Shown: piece after piece, positions 7,948 through 15,397 of the stretch
How positions within the stretch are numbered: position 1 is the stretch's first letter
Layout of the letters: the number at the start of each line of letters is the position of its first letter
Translations under genes and position numbers: made by a program
Notes under the pieces: generated by a model
What the model saw: the letters and a program-made list of their open reading frames with translations, nothing else
Told to the model about the DNA's origin: nothing
Database searches by the model: none
NCBI GenBank assembly: GCA_021824575.1
Contig: JAKAKJ010000082.1
Coordinates: forward strand, 1-38,844
DNA: 38,844 nucleotides
Reading direction: 5' to 3'
Source of the DNA: Chloroflexota bacterium
Lineage (GTDB): Bacteria > Chloroflexota > Anaerolineae > Anaerolineales > Villigracilaceae

Positions 7948-9741
7948 CTAATAAACTCGCTCTTTGGGTTGGTATTTCGTGATCACAACCGGCTTATAGC
8001 CGATCTCGATTTTGCCATTCTTCTTCCAGGCCAGTGTATGCTTGAGCCAATTGACATCATCGCGTTTTTGGAAGTCCTCGCGTGAATGTCCACCTCGCGA
8101 CTCTTTTCGATTCAGAGCGCACTCGGCAATGACATCGGATATTTCCAGCATGTTGCCCAGTTCCCACGCATTGAGCAATTCGGTGTTGAAAACCCTGCCC
8201 GTGTCCGTGATACGAACATGCTTGAATCGCTCCTTCCATTCCGCAATTTTTTCGATGGCAGATTTCATGCCCTTCTCGTTGCGATAAATGCCGACATCCT
8301 CGAACATCACTTTCTTCATTTCACGGCTGATGTCGAAAACGTTCTCTTTGCCGGACCCGCTGCGGAGCCCGTCAAATTGAGCGCGCGCCTCCGCTGTCGG
8401 ATCATCCGGCAACTTCTGGAAGTCGGCCTGCCTGGCGTATTCCGCCGCGCGCAGGCCTGCATGTTTGCCAAACACTATGAGATCGAGTAATGAGTTCGTT
8501 CCGAGCCGGTTGGCTCCGTGGACGGAAACACAAGCGCATTCGCCCGCCGCATAAAGTCCGGGAAAGACCGTGTTCTTGTCATCAATTACCACTTCGCCAA
8601 ATTTATTGGTCGGGATTCCGCCCATCGTATAATGCGCCGTCGGCTGGATCGGCATCATCTGCGTCATCGGGTCAATGCCAAGATAGACGCGGTTGAAGTC
8701 CACTATGTCCGGAAGTTTCTTTAACAATTCTTCCGCCGTGATGGTGTACGGTGAGCCATCAGAATTGGTACGTCCATCTTCCGCGGCGTATTTGATGATC
8801 GACTCGGGGCGTGAGTCGAGATAAACGTAATTCTGTCCGTTGACGCCGCGCCCCTCGCGAATTTCGGTATAGATGGCGCGCGAGACAACATCGCGCGAAG
8901 CCAGGTCTTTGACGTTCGGCGCGTACTTCGGCATGAAGCGTTCGCCCTTGCCATTGACTAACACTCCGCCTTCGCCGCGCACACCTTCGGTAATAAGAAT
9001 TCCAAGTTTGTAAATGCCGGTTGGGTGGAACTGGAAGAATTCCATATCTTCGAGGGGCAGGCCCCGGCGCAGGAGGATCGCAGCGCCATCGCCTGTGTAC
9101 GCGTATGCATTCGATGTCACTTCGAAGACGCGGCCATGTCCGCCAGTGGCGAAGATGACAGCTTTGGCGTGGAAGGTATGCAATTCGCCGGTTGCCAATT
9201 CAACAGCAACAACGCCCGCGGCTTTGCCATTCACAACGAGAAAATCCAAAACCTGATACTCATCGAAAAAGTTGACTTTGTTCTTCAGGCATTGCTGGTA
9301 CAGCGTTTGAAGGATCATGTGACCGGTTCGGTCAGCGGCGTGGCAGGCGCGTCGGACAGGCTTGCCGGTTACGTTGTTGGTGTGACCGCCAAAGTTGCGT
9401 TGAAGGATGCGCCCTTCCGGTGTGCGGTCGAACGGCAGTCCCATGTGTTCGAGTTCGAGCACCGCGTCAATGGCTTCATTGCACATGAACTCAATGGCGT
9501 CCTGGTCGCCGAGATAATCCGATCCTTTGACCGAGTCATAAGTATGCCATTCAGGGTGGTCTTCTTCTGTATTGCCAAATGCAGCGCTGATACCGCCCTG
9601 CGCCGCACCGGTGTGGGAACGCGTTGGATATAATTTGCTGATGACGGCGGTCTTGGCGCCGCGTGAGGCATACAAGCCAGCCATAAGGCCGGAGCCGCCC
9701 GCACCGACAACCACCACATCAAATTCATGAACGTTTGCCAT
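7948..9741 (-). CDS. sdhA: succinate dehydrogenase/fumarate reductase flavoprotein subunit
   Basis: This 597-residue catalytic subunit of complex II interconverts succinate and fumarate with FAD. The FAD-binding fold is at the N terminus ([14 protein letters not shown]). The flavin-linking histidine is His43 in [10 protein letters not shown]. The active-site region with FHPTG and TEGVRGEGG is present, followed by the arginine-containing SRDVVSRAI. The C-terminal part ends with RGGHSREDF and the usual basic tail. AGGAG precedes ATG 9741. Gene order and tight spacing (10 bases from sdhD, 11 to sdhB) show one operon. All the main catalytic landmarks are intact. Confidence 0.96.
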   Translation of the reverse strand: MANVHEFDVVVVGAGGSGLMAGLYASRGAKTAVISKLYPTRSHTGAAQGGISAAFGNTEEDHPEWHTYDSVKGSDYLGDQDAIEFMCNEAIDAVLELEHMGLPFDRTPEGRILQRNFGGHTNNVTGKPVRRACHAADRTGHMILQTLYQQCLKNKVNFFDEYQVLDFLVVNGKAAGVVAVELATGELHTFHAKAVIFATGGHGRVFEVTSNAYAYTGDGAAILLRRGLPLEDMEFFQFHPTGIYKLGILITEGVRGEGGVLVNGKGERFMPKYAPNVKDLASRDVVSRAIYTEIREGRGVNGQNYVYLDSRPESIIKYAAEDGRTNSDGSPYTITAEELLKKLPDIVDFNRVYLGIDPMTQMMPIQPTAHYTMGGIPTNKFGEVVIDDKNTVFPGLYAAGECACVSVHGANRLGTNSLLDLIVFGKHAGLRAAEYARQADFQKLPDDPTAEARAQFDGLRSGSGKENVFDISREMKKVMFEDVGIYRNEKGMKSAIEKIAEWKERFKHVRITDTGRVFNTELLNAWELGNMLEISDVIAECALNRKESRGGHSREDFQKRDDVNWLKHTLAWKKNGKIEIGYKPVVITKYQPKERVY

Positions 9742-9751
9742 GCAATAACTC

Positions 9752-10186
9752 CTAGAGAGTCCAGACTACGTAAAGACCGATCACGATCATGGCGATCATG
9801 AACACGATGCTGATAAAGCGGACAATCTGCCTCCCCCGCGGCGTTACGATGTAATCATCGCAGATCACGACCAGTCCGTGAACGCCGTGCGCTGTCGCAA
9901 CGAGAAGCAGCAAACTTCCGACGGCTCTCCAAAACGGCGTGGACCAGGGCGCAATGTCCGGCACATTCGTATTCTGCACATGTGAAAGGTTCGGCATGAA
10001 TCCCCAGCGCAGGACATCAGCCATGTTCATCTGCGTGCGTGCACCCATAATCAATGCGCCGATGATGGCGAACAGGATCAATGCATACATTGCCAGCGCA
10101 GAAAGGCGCGTGAAAATCCACATGATCATTTCAAAGTTGATGCCGCGCTTTGCGAGCGGCAGATTTCTTGATTTTGTCGTTGTCAT
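9752..10186 (-). CDS. sdhD: succinate dehydrogenase membrane anchor subunit (SdhD-like)
   Basis: This 144-residue membrane protein has three hydrophobic segments. The third follows a conserved A-H-G-V-H-G motif and D-D-Y, the usual haem/quinone region of SdhD (His ligand, then Asp-Tyr). With SdhC it anchors SdhAB and passes electrons to quinone. ATG 10186 was chosen because GGGAGG lies six bases upstream and the start sits just past the sdhC stop (10188). The longer frame to 10234 would overlap sdhC. A long polar stretch between helices 1 and 2 (about 60-82) is somewhat larger than in E. coli. Confidence 0.85.
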   Translation of the reverse strand: MTTTKSRNLPLAKRGINFEMIMWIFTRLSALAMYALILFAIIGALIMGARTQMNMADVLRWGFMPNLSHVQNTNVPDIAPWSTPFWRAVGSLLLLVATAHGVHGLVVICDDYIVTPRGRQIVRFISIVFMIAMIVIGLYVVWTL

Positions 10187-10187
10187 G

Positions 10188-10562
10188 CTAACCTCCCAGT
10201 GCGGCGCGGATGATGATGTAAACGGCAATGCCATAGATCGGCAGGAACACAGCCCACTCCACCCAAATGGCCTCGCGCTGATGTTGGATCAATTTCGGCC
10301 ACAGATCGGAGATGGTAATCCGCAGGCCATTGATGGCATGGAACAACACGCAGAAGAAAATAAAAATCTGAAAGAGCCAGCTTTCGTAAATGGAGTTGGC
10401 GAAGATTCCAGCTTTACCTCCCACGAACGATGCTAGAATATGTACCGTAACAAAGACCGCCATCCCCACTCCGCCGATGCGATGCAGGATGTACGTCAGC
10501 ATGGGGCCTTGCCCTTTATAACGCAGGGCAGATGCCAGACTGACGTTCCTTTTCAGAACCAT
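10188..10562 (-). CDS. sdhC: succinate dehydrogenase cytochrome b556 subunit (SdhC-like)
   Basis: This 124-residue membrane anchor has three hydrophobic segments. The motif ILHRIGGVGMAVFVTVH near residue 26 matches the SdhC S-x-x-H-R-x-[ST]-G quinone-site segment. A second His lies in LFHAINGLRI. It is the first gene of the sdh operon. AAGGAGG lies before ATG 10562. Upstream the 378-base divergent intergenic region holds a hairpin, a motif shared with the icd promoter region, and the start of the Rieske operon on the other strand. Confidence 0.9.
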   Translation of the reverse strand: MVLKRNVSLASALRYKGQGPMLTYILHRIGGVGMAVFVTVHILASFVGGKAGIFANSIYESWLFQIFIFFCVLFHAINGLRITISDLWPKLIQHQREAIWVEWAVFLPIYGIAVYIIIRAALGG

Positions 10563-10672
10563 CTGTGCCTCCTTGGAAAGATTTTACATGAGCACATATT
10601 TTACCTCTTGTTGTGAGGAGTGCCATACCGTGACTCAACTTTACAGTTTTATGCTCATTGCAGCCCAACCGT

Positions 10673-10732
10673 CAAAAAACGAGGCGATTATCCTTTGGCA
10701 GGTTTATGCCAGAAAGTGACAATCGTCCTCGT
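10673..10732 (-). terminator. terminator-like hairpin upstream of sdhC (attenuator or small-RNA end)
   Basis: ACGAGGCGATT (10679-10689) pairs with AATCGTCCTCGT (10721-10732) with a single bulge. An inner stem TGGCA/TGCCA lies in the loop. On the minus strand the stem is directly followed by TTTTTT (10678-10673), the form of an intrinsic terminator. It lies about 110 bases before the sdhC start on the same strand, so it would stop transcripts begun further upstream. On the plus strand only a weak T-rich stretch follows. Confidence 0.5.
10714..10727 (-). promoter_or_regulatory. candidate operator shared with icd (GACRATYGTCACTT)
   Basis: On the minus strand this reads GACGATTGTCACTT. The icd promoter region (15090-15103) reads GACAATCGTCACTT in the same orientation, differing only at two transitions. 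GACGATTGTC is the reverse complement of GACAATCGTC. Both lie upstream of TCA-cycle genes. Here the motif is 152 bases before the sdhC start and lies partly in the arm of the hairpin. Confidence 0.4.
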
Positions 10733-10865
10733 TATTTTAGTCCACACTTCCTCTAATGAAGGGCTGACAGACCTTTATAATCCAAAATGAACACACTCAT
10801 TTATTCGTGTGAGCTGTCTAATTCTAATCGAACTGTCGCGCCACTGCGAGGAGGCGGGCCCATTT

Positions 10866-10891
10866 TGGGAATGATTTTATTCGAATTCCCA
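10866..10891. promoter_or_regulatory. inverted repeat upstream of the Rieske operon
   Basis: TGGGAAT, 12 bases, then ATTCCCA form a perfect inverted repeat ending 49 bases before the Rieske ATG. The size and spacing fit a dimeric regulator site or an RNA hairpin in the leader. No known regulator consensus was recognised. Confidence 0.35.
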
Positions 10892-10940
10892 TTGTGGGTC
10901 TTTTATGGATTGTGGTGCCGCACTGTTCGCGGAGGTGTTT

Positions 10941-11453
10941 ATGTCTGATGAAGGCCATACCGGCCGCAACGAAATCAGCCGTCGCGACTTTATCAAAGTC
11001 ACAACGGGCATCGTCGGAGGAGTGATCGGGCTGGCTGTTGGAGTTCCGGCCATTGCCTATTTGCTCGATCCCGCTTTCAAGTCCGGCGCAAAAGAAGCGT
11101 GGATTCCCATCGGTAAATTTGCAGATATGCAGATTGGACAGCCGTACGCGTTCTCGTTCACGCGCGTCCAGGTCAACGGCTGGGAACGCACTTCGACGAG
11201 TCACGGCGGGTTTGTGATTCGCAAATCTGATAACCCAACCGACACGGTTATTTTCAACAGTCGCTGCACGCACCTCGGCTGCACCGTCAACTGGAAAGCT
11301 GACGCGCAGGCGTTTATCTGTCCATGCCATGATGGAAAATTCGGCATTAATGGAAAAGTATTGGGTGGGCCTCCGCCTCGACCGCTCGACCAATTCACAG
11401 ATTTCCGTGTCACACAAGACGGTGTGCTCGAAATCTATTATAAGGAAAGCTAG
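10941..11453 (+). CDS. Rieske [2Fe-2S] protein of a cytochrome bc complex
   Basis: This 170-residue protein has a twin-arginine-type start (SRRDFIK at 13-19) and one N-terminal hydrophobic anchor (about 22-42). The Rieske domain has CTHLGC at 109-114 and CPCHDG at 127-132: ligands Cys109, His111, Cys127 and His130, with Cys114-Cys129 as the usual disulfide. The Pro loop GGPPPRPL follows. It takes electrons from quinol at the Qo site and passes them to cytochrome c. ATG 10941 was chosen because GGAGG lies five bases upstream; an upstream in-frame ATG at 10905 lacks a site. It is followed two bases later by the cytochrome b gene. Confidence 0.94.
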   Translation: MSDEGHTGRNEISRRDFIKVTTGIVGGVIGLAVGVPAIAYLLDPAFKSGAKEAWIPIGKFADMQIGQPYAFSFTRVQVNGWERTSTSHGGFVIRKSDNPTDTVIFNSRCTHLGCTVNWKADAQAFICPCHDGKFGINGKVLGGPPPRPLDQFTDFRVTQDGVLEIYYKES

Positions 11454-11455
11454 CC

Positions 11456-12115
11456 ATGTGGAAAAATGTTTATGAATGGTTGGATGAGCGGCTTGGCTTG
11501 AACGACCTTTACAAAAACCTGCTCGACCGCCCTGAACCGAAAGGCAACTGGTGGAACACACTTGGCTCAGCTGCTTTGTTCCTGTTTATTTTGCAGGGTG
11601 TGACCGGAATTTTCCTGACCGTTTATTACACGCCTTCGCCCGATCACGCGTACGACAGCATCAACTACATCATGAACGGCGTGGCGTTCGGCTGGCTGAT
11701 CCGTGGTATCCATCATTGGGGCGCAACCTTGATGGTGGTGGTGGTCTTCATCCACATGCTGCGCGTGTTCGTGACGGCCTCGTTCAAATATCCGCGCGAG
11801 TTGACGTGGTTGATTGGTATTGGCCTGTTCCTTGTGACGCTTGGCATGGGCTTTACCGGATACCTGCTTCCGTGGAATCAGCAATCCTACTGGGCAACGA
11901 CGGTCGGTACGCAGATCGCGGGAAGCGTGCCGTTCATTGGCGATTTCATTCTCAAGGTTTTGCGCGGCGGATCGGATTTGAGCGCCCTCACGTTACAACG
12001 GTTTTTCTCCGCCCACATCTGGATGCTGCCAGCCGCTTTAGCGGGTTTGATCGGTGTTCATCTGTATCTCATCATCAAGCATGGCGAGTCGAACTTCCCG
12101 TCGAAAGAAGATTGA
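11456..12115 (+). CDS. cytochrome b6-like subunit of the bc complex
   Basis: This 219-residue four-helix cytochrome b N-terminal half carries two b haems. The ligand pairs are His86/His187 and His100/His202. The 15-residue step from 187 to 202 is typical of b6-type proteins rather than mitochondrial cytochrome b (14). The protein contains no cysteine, so the covalent haem ci of plastid b6 is absent. It is the quinol-oxidising core together with the downstream subunit IV. AAGGAA precedes ATG 11456. It sits in the order Rieske - b6 - subunit IV/cytochrome c, with gaps of 2 and 10 bases, clearly one operon. Confidence 0.94.
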   Translation: MWKNVYEWLDERLGLNDLYKNLLDRPEPKGNWWNTLGSAALFLFILQGVTGIFLTVYYTPSPDHAYDSINYIMNGVAFGWLIRGIHHWGATLMVVVVFIHMLRVFVTASFKYPRELTWLIGIGLFLVTLGMGFTGYLLPWNQQSYWATTVGTQIAGSVPFIGDFILKVLRGGSDLSALTLQRFFSAHIWMLPAALAGLIGVHLYLIIKHGESNFPSKED

Positions 12116-12125
12116 GGAACACGCT

Positions 12126-13553
12126 ATGGATAACGAAACAAAACAGAAAATCAACAAACGCTACGAGCGCGAACTCAATCGAGGCGAACGTTTTTGGCCG
12201 GACAGCATCTTCAAAGACCTGATCGTATCTTTGGGCATCTTCGTCCTGCTGATTATGCTGGCTACATTTATCGGCGTGGACGCCCAGCCCAGGGTGGACC
12301 CCAGCGACACCACGTATATTCCGCGACCGGAATGGTATTTCCTGTTCCTGTTCAAGTTCCTGGCGATCTATGGACAAATTCCGGTGCTCGGAAAAATCGA
12401 ATGGCTTGCAACGGTGGCTGTTCCAGGACTCGTAATCCTGGTCCTGGCATTGATGCCTTTTATTGATCGCAACCCGAATCGCTATTACGGCAAACGTGTC
12501 CTGCCGATTTCAGTCATGGCGATCATCGTCGTTGACATCGTAATGCTGACCATCATGGCCGATGTTCCAACCGTCACCGAAAATGGCTCGATGCTGCCCG
12601 GTATTCTTCAAGCAATTGCCGGCATGGTCATTCCCCTCGTCGCGATCATTCTGTTGTTCCTGATGACATTTGTCTTCAGGAAAACTTCCACGAAAACCAT
12701 GATTTGGACAGCGGCTATTTCAGCCATTTTGACGATCGGCCTGACTGGTGGCGTGTTGGCATGGTTTCCTGTGCCTGCCACAACGGAGACGGCTGTTGCA
12801 ACGACACTGGTTGATCAAATTTCAGCGGGCCAGGATTTGTATTCTGTGAACTGTGTTGAATGTCATGGCGACGATGGCAAGGTCACCAAGATCGAAGGCG
12901 TAAAAGGACTCGAGGGTAAATTAATTCCCGCCATCAACAGCACCGATGTGCTGTACACGCTGGATGATGCCACGCTGGCTGAAGTCATTGCATATGGGCG
13001 CCCGGAAGCAGGCATGACTCCATTTGGCAAAGCCTATGGCGGGCAGCTTTCCACAAGCGATATCGAAAACATCGTCACCTTCATGCGTTATACATGGGAT
13101 GACCGCTTCGAAGCGCCAAAGCTCAAACCGCTTTATCCTCCGCTGGCCGCAGGCGAAGTGCCATCGTATGATGTTCACATTGCGCCGATTGTCAAACGCT
13201 ATTGCCTGTCATGCCATCAAGCCGGAAAGCAGAATAATAATTATTTGATGGATACATACGATGACATCTTGAAGACCGGCGATCAAGCACCGAACGTGAC
13301 TGCGGGCGACGAGAACAGTACCCTGCTCAAAGTCATTGAAGGCACGCCTATTCCCGACCCGAAAGATCCAACGCAGACTCTGATCCGCGCCATGCCGCCG
13401 AACGGCCATATGAGTCCGGATATCATTAATGTATTCAAACTCTGGATTATGAACGGAATGCCGCAGACAGCTGAGGATGCCGCAAAACTTTCGGTCACAC
13501 CGACGCCGGGAGCGGGTTCCACGGGAACACCTGCTACTACACCGACGCCGTAA
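12126..13553 (+). CDS. subunit IV (cytochrome b C-terminal half) fused to a two-haem cytochrome c
   Basis: This is a 475-residue fusion. Residues 1-125 are subunit IV-like, with the Qo-site PEWY motif (68-71) and helices at about 32-52 and 92-112. Two further hydrophobic segments follow at 125-145 and 160-183, and a last helix at 193-213. A class I cytochrome c domain comes next, with CVECH (243-247) and a possible Met ligand in AGMTPFG. A second domain has CLSCH (360-364) and RAMPPNGHMS then KLWIMNG (421-444), resembling the Planctomycete-type cytochrome c domain. The tail is Thr/Pro-rich. It would carry electrons from the Rieske protein outward without a separate cytochrome c1. ATG 12126 follows GAGGAA; the frame open upstream to 12054 overlaps the b6 gene and is not used. 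Confidence 0.9.
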   Translation: MDNETKQKINKRYERELNRGERFWPDSIFKDLIVSLGIFVLLIMLATFIGVDAQPRVDPSDTTYIPRPEWYFLFLFKFLAIYGQIPVLGKIEWLATVAVPGLVILVLALMPFIDRNPNRYYGKRVLPISVMAIIVVDIVMLTIMADVPTVTENGSMLPGILQAIAGMVIPLVAIILLFLMTFVFRKTSTKTMIWTAAISAILTIGLTGGVLAWFPVPATTETAVATTLVDQISAGQDLYSVNCVECHGDDGKVTKIEGVKGLEGKLIPAINSTDVLYTLDDATLAEVIAYGRPEAGMTPFGKAYGGQLSTSDIENIVTFMRYTWDDRFEAPKLKPLYPPLAAGEVPSYDVHIAPIVKRYCLSCHQAGKQNNNYLMDTYDDILKTGDQAPNVTAGDENSTLLKVIEGTPIPDPKDPTQTLIRAMPPNGHMSPDIINVFKLWIMNGMPQTAEDAAKLSVTPTPGAGSTGTPATTPTP

Positions 13554-13577
13554 CATTAAAGCGAAAAATGCAAGACA

Positions 13578-13608
13578 AAAAGGCCACCTCAATTTGAGGT
13601 GGCCTTTT
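13578..13608. terminator. bidirectional terminator between the bc operon and icd
   Basis: A near-perfect palindrome (AAAAGGCCACCTCAA, one-base loop, then the complement) is flanked by A-rich sequence on one side and TTTTGCGTTTTGTTTTTTT on the other. It lies between the stop of the plus-strand bc operon (13553) and the stop of the minus-strand icd gene (13634), so it can serve both. Confidence 0.85.
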
Positions 13609-13633
13609 GCGTTTTGTTTTTTTGCGTTTTATT

Positions 13634-15034
13634 TTACATGTGTTTGATGATCGCGTCTGCGAACTCTGAGCATTTGACTTCGGTGGCGTTGTCCATCAGG
13701 CGGGCAAAGTCATACGTGACGACCTTTGCATTGATCGCGCCTTCCATGCCTTTGACGATCAAATCGGCAACTTCCGTCCAGCCCATGTAGCGGAACATCA
13801 TCTCGCCGGAGAGAATGACCGAGCCGGGATTGACTTTATCCAGATCAGCGTATTTCGGTGCAGTGCCATGCGTCGCCTCGAAGATGGCGTGACCAGTCTC
13901 GTAGTTGATGTTTGCACCTGGAGCGATACCGATACCGCCAACCTGTGCGGCTAACGCATCGGAGAGATAATCGCCATTGAGATTCAATGTGGCGATCACG
14001 TCGTAATCCTTCGGACGAATGATCGTGAACTGCAGGCTCACATCTGCAATGGAATCTTTGATCAGTAGCATCTTCTTCCATTTGCCCTCGCCGTGTGTGG
14101 GCCACAACTTCAGGGCTTCTTCCACTTCTTTCTTTATGTCGTTCTGCTGATCAGGCGACATCATGTCGAAGCCGGGGTCAATCATCTTTGCGTTTTCTTC
14201 CAGACTCAAGTTCGGATTCTTTTCCTTGTTTCCGAGAATCCATGACTCGCGTTCGGTCACAATGTCGTTGCGGAATTCACGTTTGGCTAGTTTATAACCC
14301 CAATCCTTGAAGGCGCCTTCGGTGAACTTCATGATGTTGCCCTTGTGGACGAAGTTCACGCTCTTGCGTTTGTTGTCAAGCGCCCATTGGATCGCGGCAC
14401 GCACGAGACGTTCCGTGCCTTCGACCGAAACGGGTTTGATGCCGATGCCCGCCGTATCAGGGAAGCGCATCTTGGCATATTCCTTCGGGAAAGCTTCCTT
14501 GAATAATTCCTTGAATTTCTTGTTTTCGTCCGTGCCGTATTGGAATTCGATGCCGGTGTAAATGTCTTCGGTGTTTTCGCGGAAGATGACCATGTCCACG
14601 TATTCCGGATGTTTAACGGGGGAAGGCACGCCGTTGTAATATCTCACGGGGCGCTGACAGACATACAGGTCCAGGATTTTGCGAAGCGCCACATTCAATG
14701 AACGGATGCCGCCTCCAATCGGAGTCGTGAGCGGGCCTTTGATCCCCACCAAAAATTCCTTGAAGGCGTCAGTCGTTTCCTCGGGCAGCCATGAGTTGAA
14801 CATCTTGAAAGATTTCTCGCCCGCGTACACTTCCATCCAATGGATCTTGCGTTTGCCTTTGTAGGCTTTTTCCACCGCCGCGTCGAACACACGCACCGAC
14901 GCGCGCCAGATGTCGCGGCCAGTGCCGTCGCCTTCGACGAATGGAATAATCGGATTATCGGGAACTTGTAATTTGCCGTTTTTGATGCTGATCTTTGCCC
15001 CACCTGCGGGGACTTTGACGTTTGTATATGCCAT
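13634..15034 (-). CDS. icd: isocitrate dehydrogenase (NADP-type)
   Basis: This 466-residue homodimeric TCA-cycle enzyme converts isocitrate to 2-oxoglutarate with CO2 and NADPH. The substrate loop [12 protein letters not shown] carries the serine that is phosphorylated in E. coli Icd. It is followed by [19 protein letters not shown] and [15 protein letters not shown], which closely follow the E. coli enzyme; the E. coli-like pattern favours NADP. There is an insert of about 35 residues (about 290-325, [11 protein letters not shown] region) relative to the shortest forms. ATG 15034 is preceded by AAGGAG and an upstream promoter. The frame stays open to 15232 only because the repeat at 15114-15232 has no stop in it, so I did not use that start. 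Confidence 0.93.
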   Translation of the reverse strand: MAYTNVKVPAGGAKISIKNGKLQVPDNPIIPFVEGDGTGRDIWRASVRVFDAAVEKAYKGKRKIHWMEVYAGEKSFKMFNSWLPEETTDAFKEFLVGIKGPLTTPIGGGIRSLNVALRKILDLYVCQRPVRYYNGVPSPVKHPEYVDMVIFRENTEDIYTGIEFQYGTDENKKFKELFKEAFPKEYAKMRFPDTAGIGIKPVSVEGTERLVRAAIQWALDNKRKSVNFVHKGNIMKFTEGAFKDWGYKLAKREFRNDIVTERESWILGNKEKNPNLSLEENAKMIDPGFDMMSPDQQNDIKKEVEEALKLWPTHGEGKWKKMLLIKDSIADVSLQFTIIRPKDYDVIATLNLNGDYLSDALAAQVGGIGIAPGANINYETGHAIFEATHGTAPKYADLDKVNPGSVILSGEMMFRYMGWTEVADLIVKGMEGAINAKVVTYDFARLMDNATEVKCSEFADAIIKHM

Positions 15035-15062
15035 GAGGATGCTCCTTACGAAAGATGCGCGG

Positions 15063-15091
15063 ATTATAACTGTGGGCTTTTCAGCCTCCAA
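15063..15091 (-). promoter_or_regulatory. promoter of icd
   Basis: On the minus strand TTGGAG (15091-15086) is followed after 17 bases by TATAAT (15068-15063). The predicted start is near 15056, leaving about 22 bases of leader with AAGGAG. The motif GACAATCGTCACTT (15103-15090) directly abuts the -35 box, a typical position for an activator or repressor. Confidence 0.65.
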
Positions 15092-15103
15092 GTGACGATT
15101 GTC
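15090..15103 (-). promoter_or_regulatory. candidate operator shared with sdh (GACRATYGTCACTT)
   Basis: This minus-strand motif, GACAATCGTCACTT, overlaps the outer edge of the icd -35 box. The matching copy lies upstream of sdhC at 10714-10727 and differs at only two positions, both transitions. The shared position upstream of two TCA-cycle units is what makes it notable. Confidence 0.4.
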
Positions 15104-15113
15104 CTTATTCCCG

Positions 15114-15232
15114 ATGTCATTGCGAGGCTGATGGTTGAGTAGCGTTCTTTGCGTATCGAAACCTAGCCCGAAGCAATCTCCTGTGAAAAAGAGATTGCCA
15201 CGTCGCCGATGTGCGGCTCCTCGCAATGACAT
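15114..15232. repeat. palindromic repeat, family A (CATTGCGAG type), with nested family B
   Basis: This 119-bp element has perfect 13-base inverted ends (ATGTCATTGCGAG and CTCGCAATGACAT) and an inner inverted core (GCAATCTC ... GAGATTGC). Nested inside at 15132-15163 is a second motif, TGGTTGAGTAG ... TATCGAAACC (family B). Other copies in the window are at 17251-17363 and 33461-33603. No transposase is encoded, so it is a non-autonomous element. It separates the icd promoter from the pyr promoter. Confidence 0.8.
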
Positions 15233-15241
15233 TAATTGCCC

Positions 15242-15269
15242 TTGACAGAATCCCTTGCCTGCATAGAAT
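15242..15269 (+). promoter_or_regulatory. promoter of the pyr cluster
   Basis: TTGACA (15242-15247), a 16-base spacer and TAGAAT (15264-15269) form a near-consensus promoter. The predicted start is near 15276, giving a leader of about 120 bases before pyrC that contains the terminator-like hairpin at 15347-15376. Confidence 0.7.
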
Positions 15270-15346
15270 CAGCCCGAAATGAGAAACCGCTTCTTACATG
15301 ACTTGTTATCTTTGCCCGTCAAATTGAATTTTTCTTTTCCTGTTTC

Positions 15347-15376
15347 GAGAGTCGCTTTTAGCGGCTCTCTTTTTTT
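15347..15376 (+). terminator. attenuator-like terminator in the pyr leader
   Basis: GAGAGTCGC (15347-15355) pairs with GCGGCTCTC (15361-15369) through nine pairs including one G-U. The loop is TTTTA and the stem is followed by seven T (15370-15376). It ends 21 bases before the pyrC ATG and about 100 bases after the predicted transcription start. A terminator inside the leader of a biosynthetic operon suggests attenuation. I see no clear PyrR-type binding sequence, and only a weak alternative pairing with CCGCT near 15290. Confidence 0.65.
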
Positions 15377-15397
15377 GCCTGTTGACTGGATACAAAC

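Larger units (their letters stand above)
10563..10940. other. divergent intergenic region between sdhC and the Rieske gene
   Basis: This 378-base region has no credible gene. On the minus strand, near sdhC, there are two TAAAAT boxes but no good -35. On the plus strand TATAAT is at 10776-10781, also without a good -35. It also contains the hairpin at 10679-10732, the motif at 10714-10727 and an inverted repeat at 10866-10891. Control of both respiratory operons probably meets here. Confidence 0.5.

Noticed and set aside
12054-12125. Earlier start of the subunit IV fusion
   Set aside because: It overlaps the b6 gene and lacks a ribosome site, while ATG 12126 has GAGGAA.
15035-15232. A 66-codon N-terminal extension of icd
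   Set aside because: The frame is open only because the family A repeat happens to lack stops; ATG 15034 has AAGGAG and a promoter, and matches the family start.
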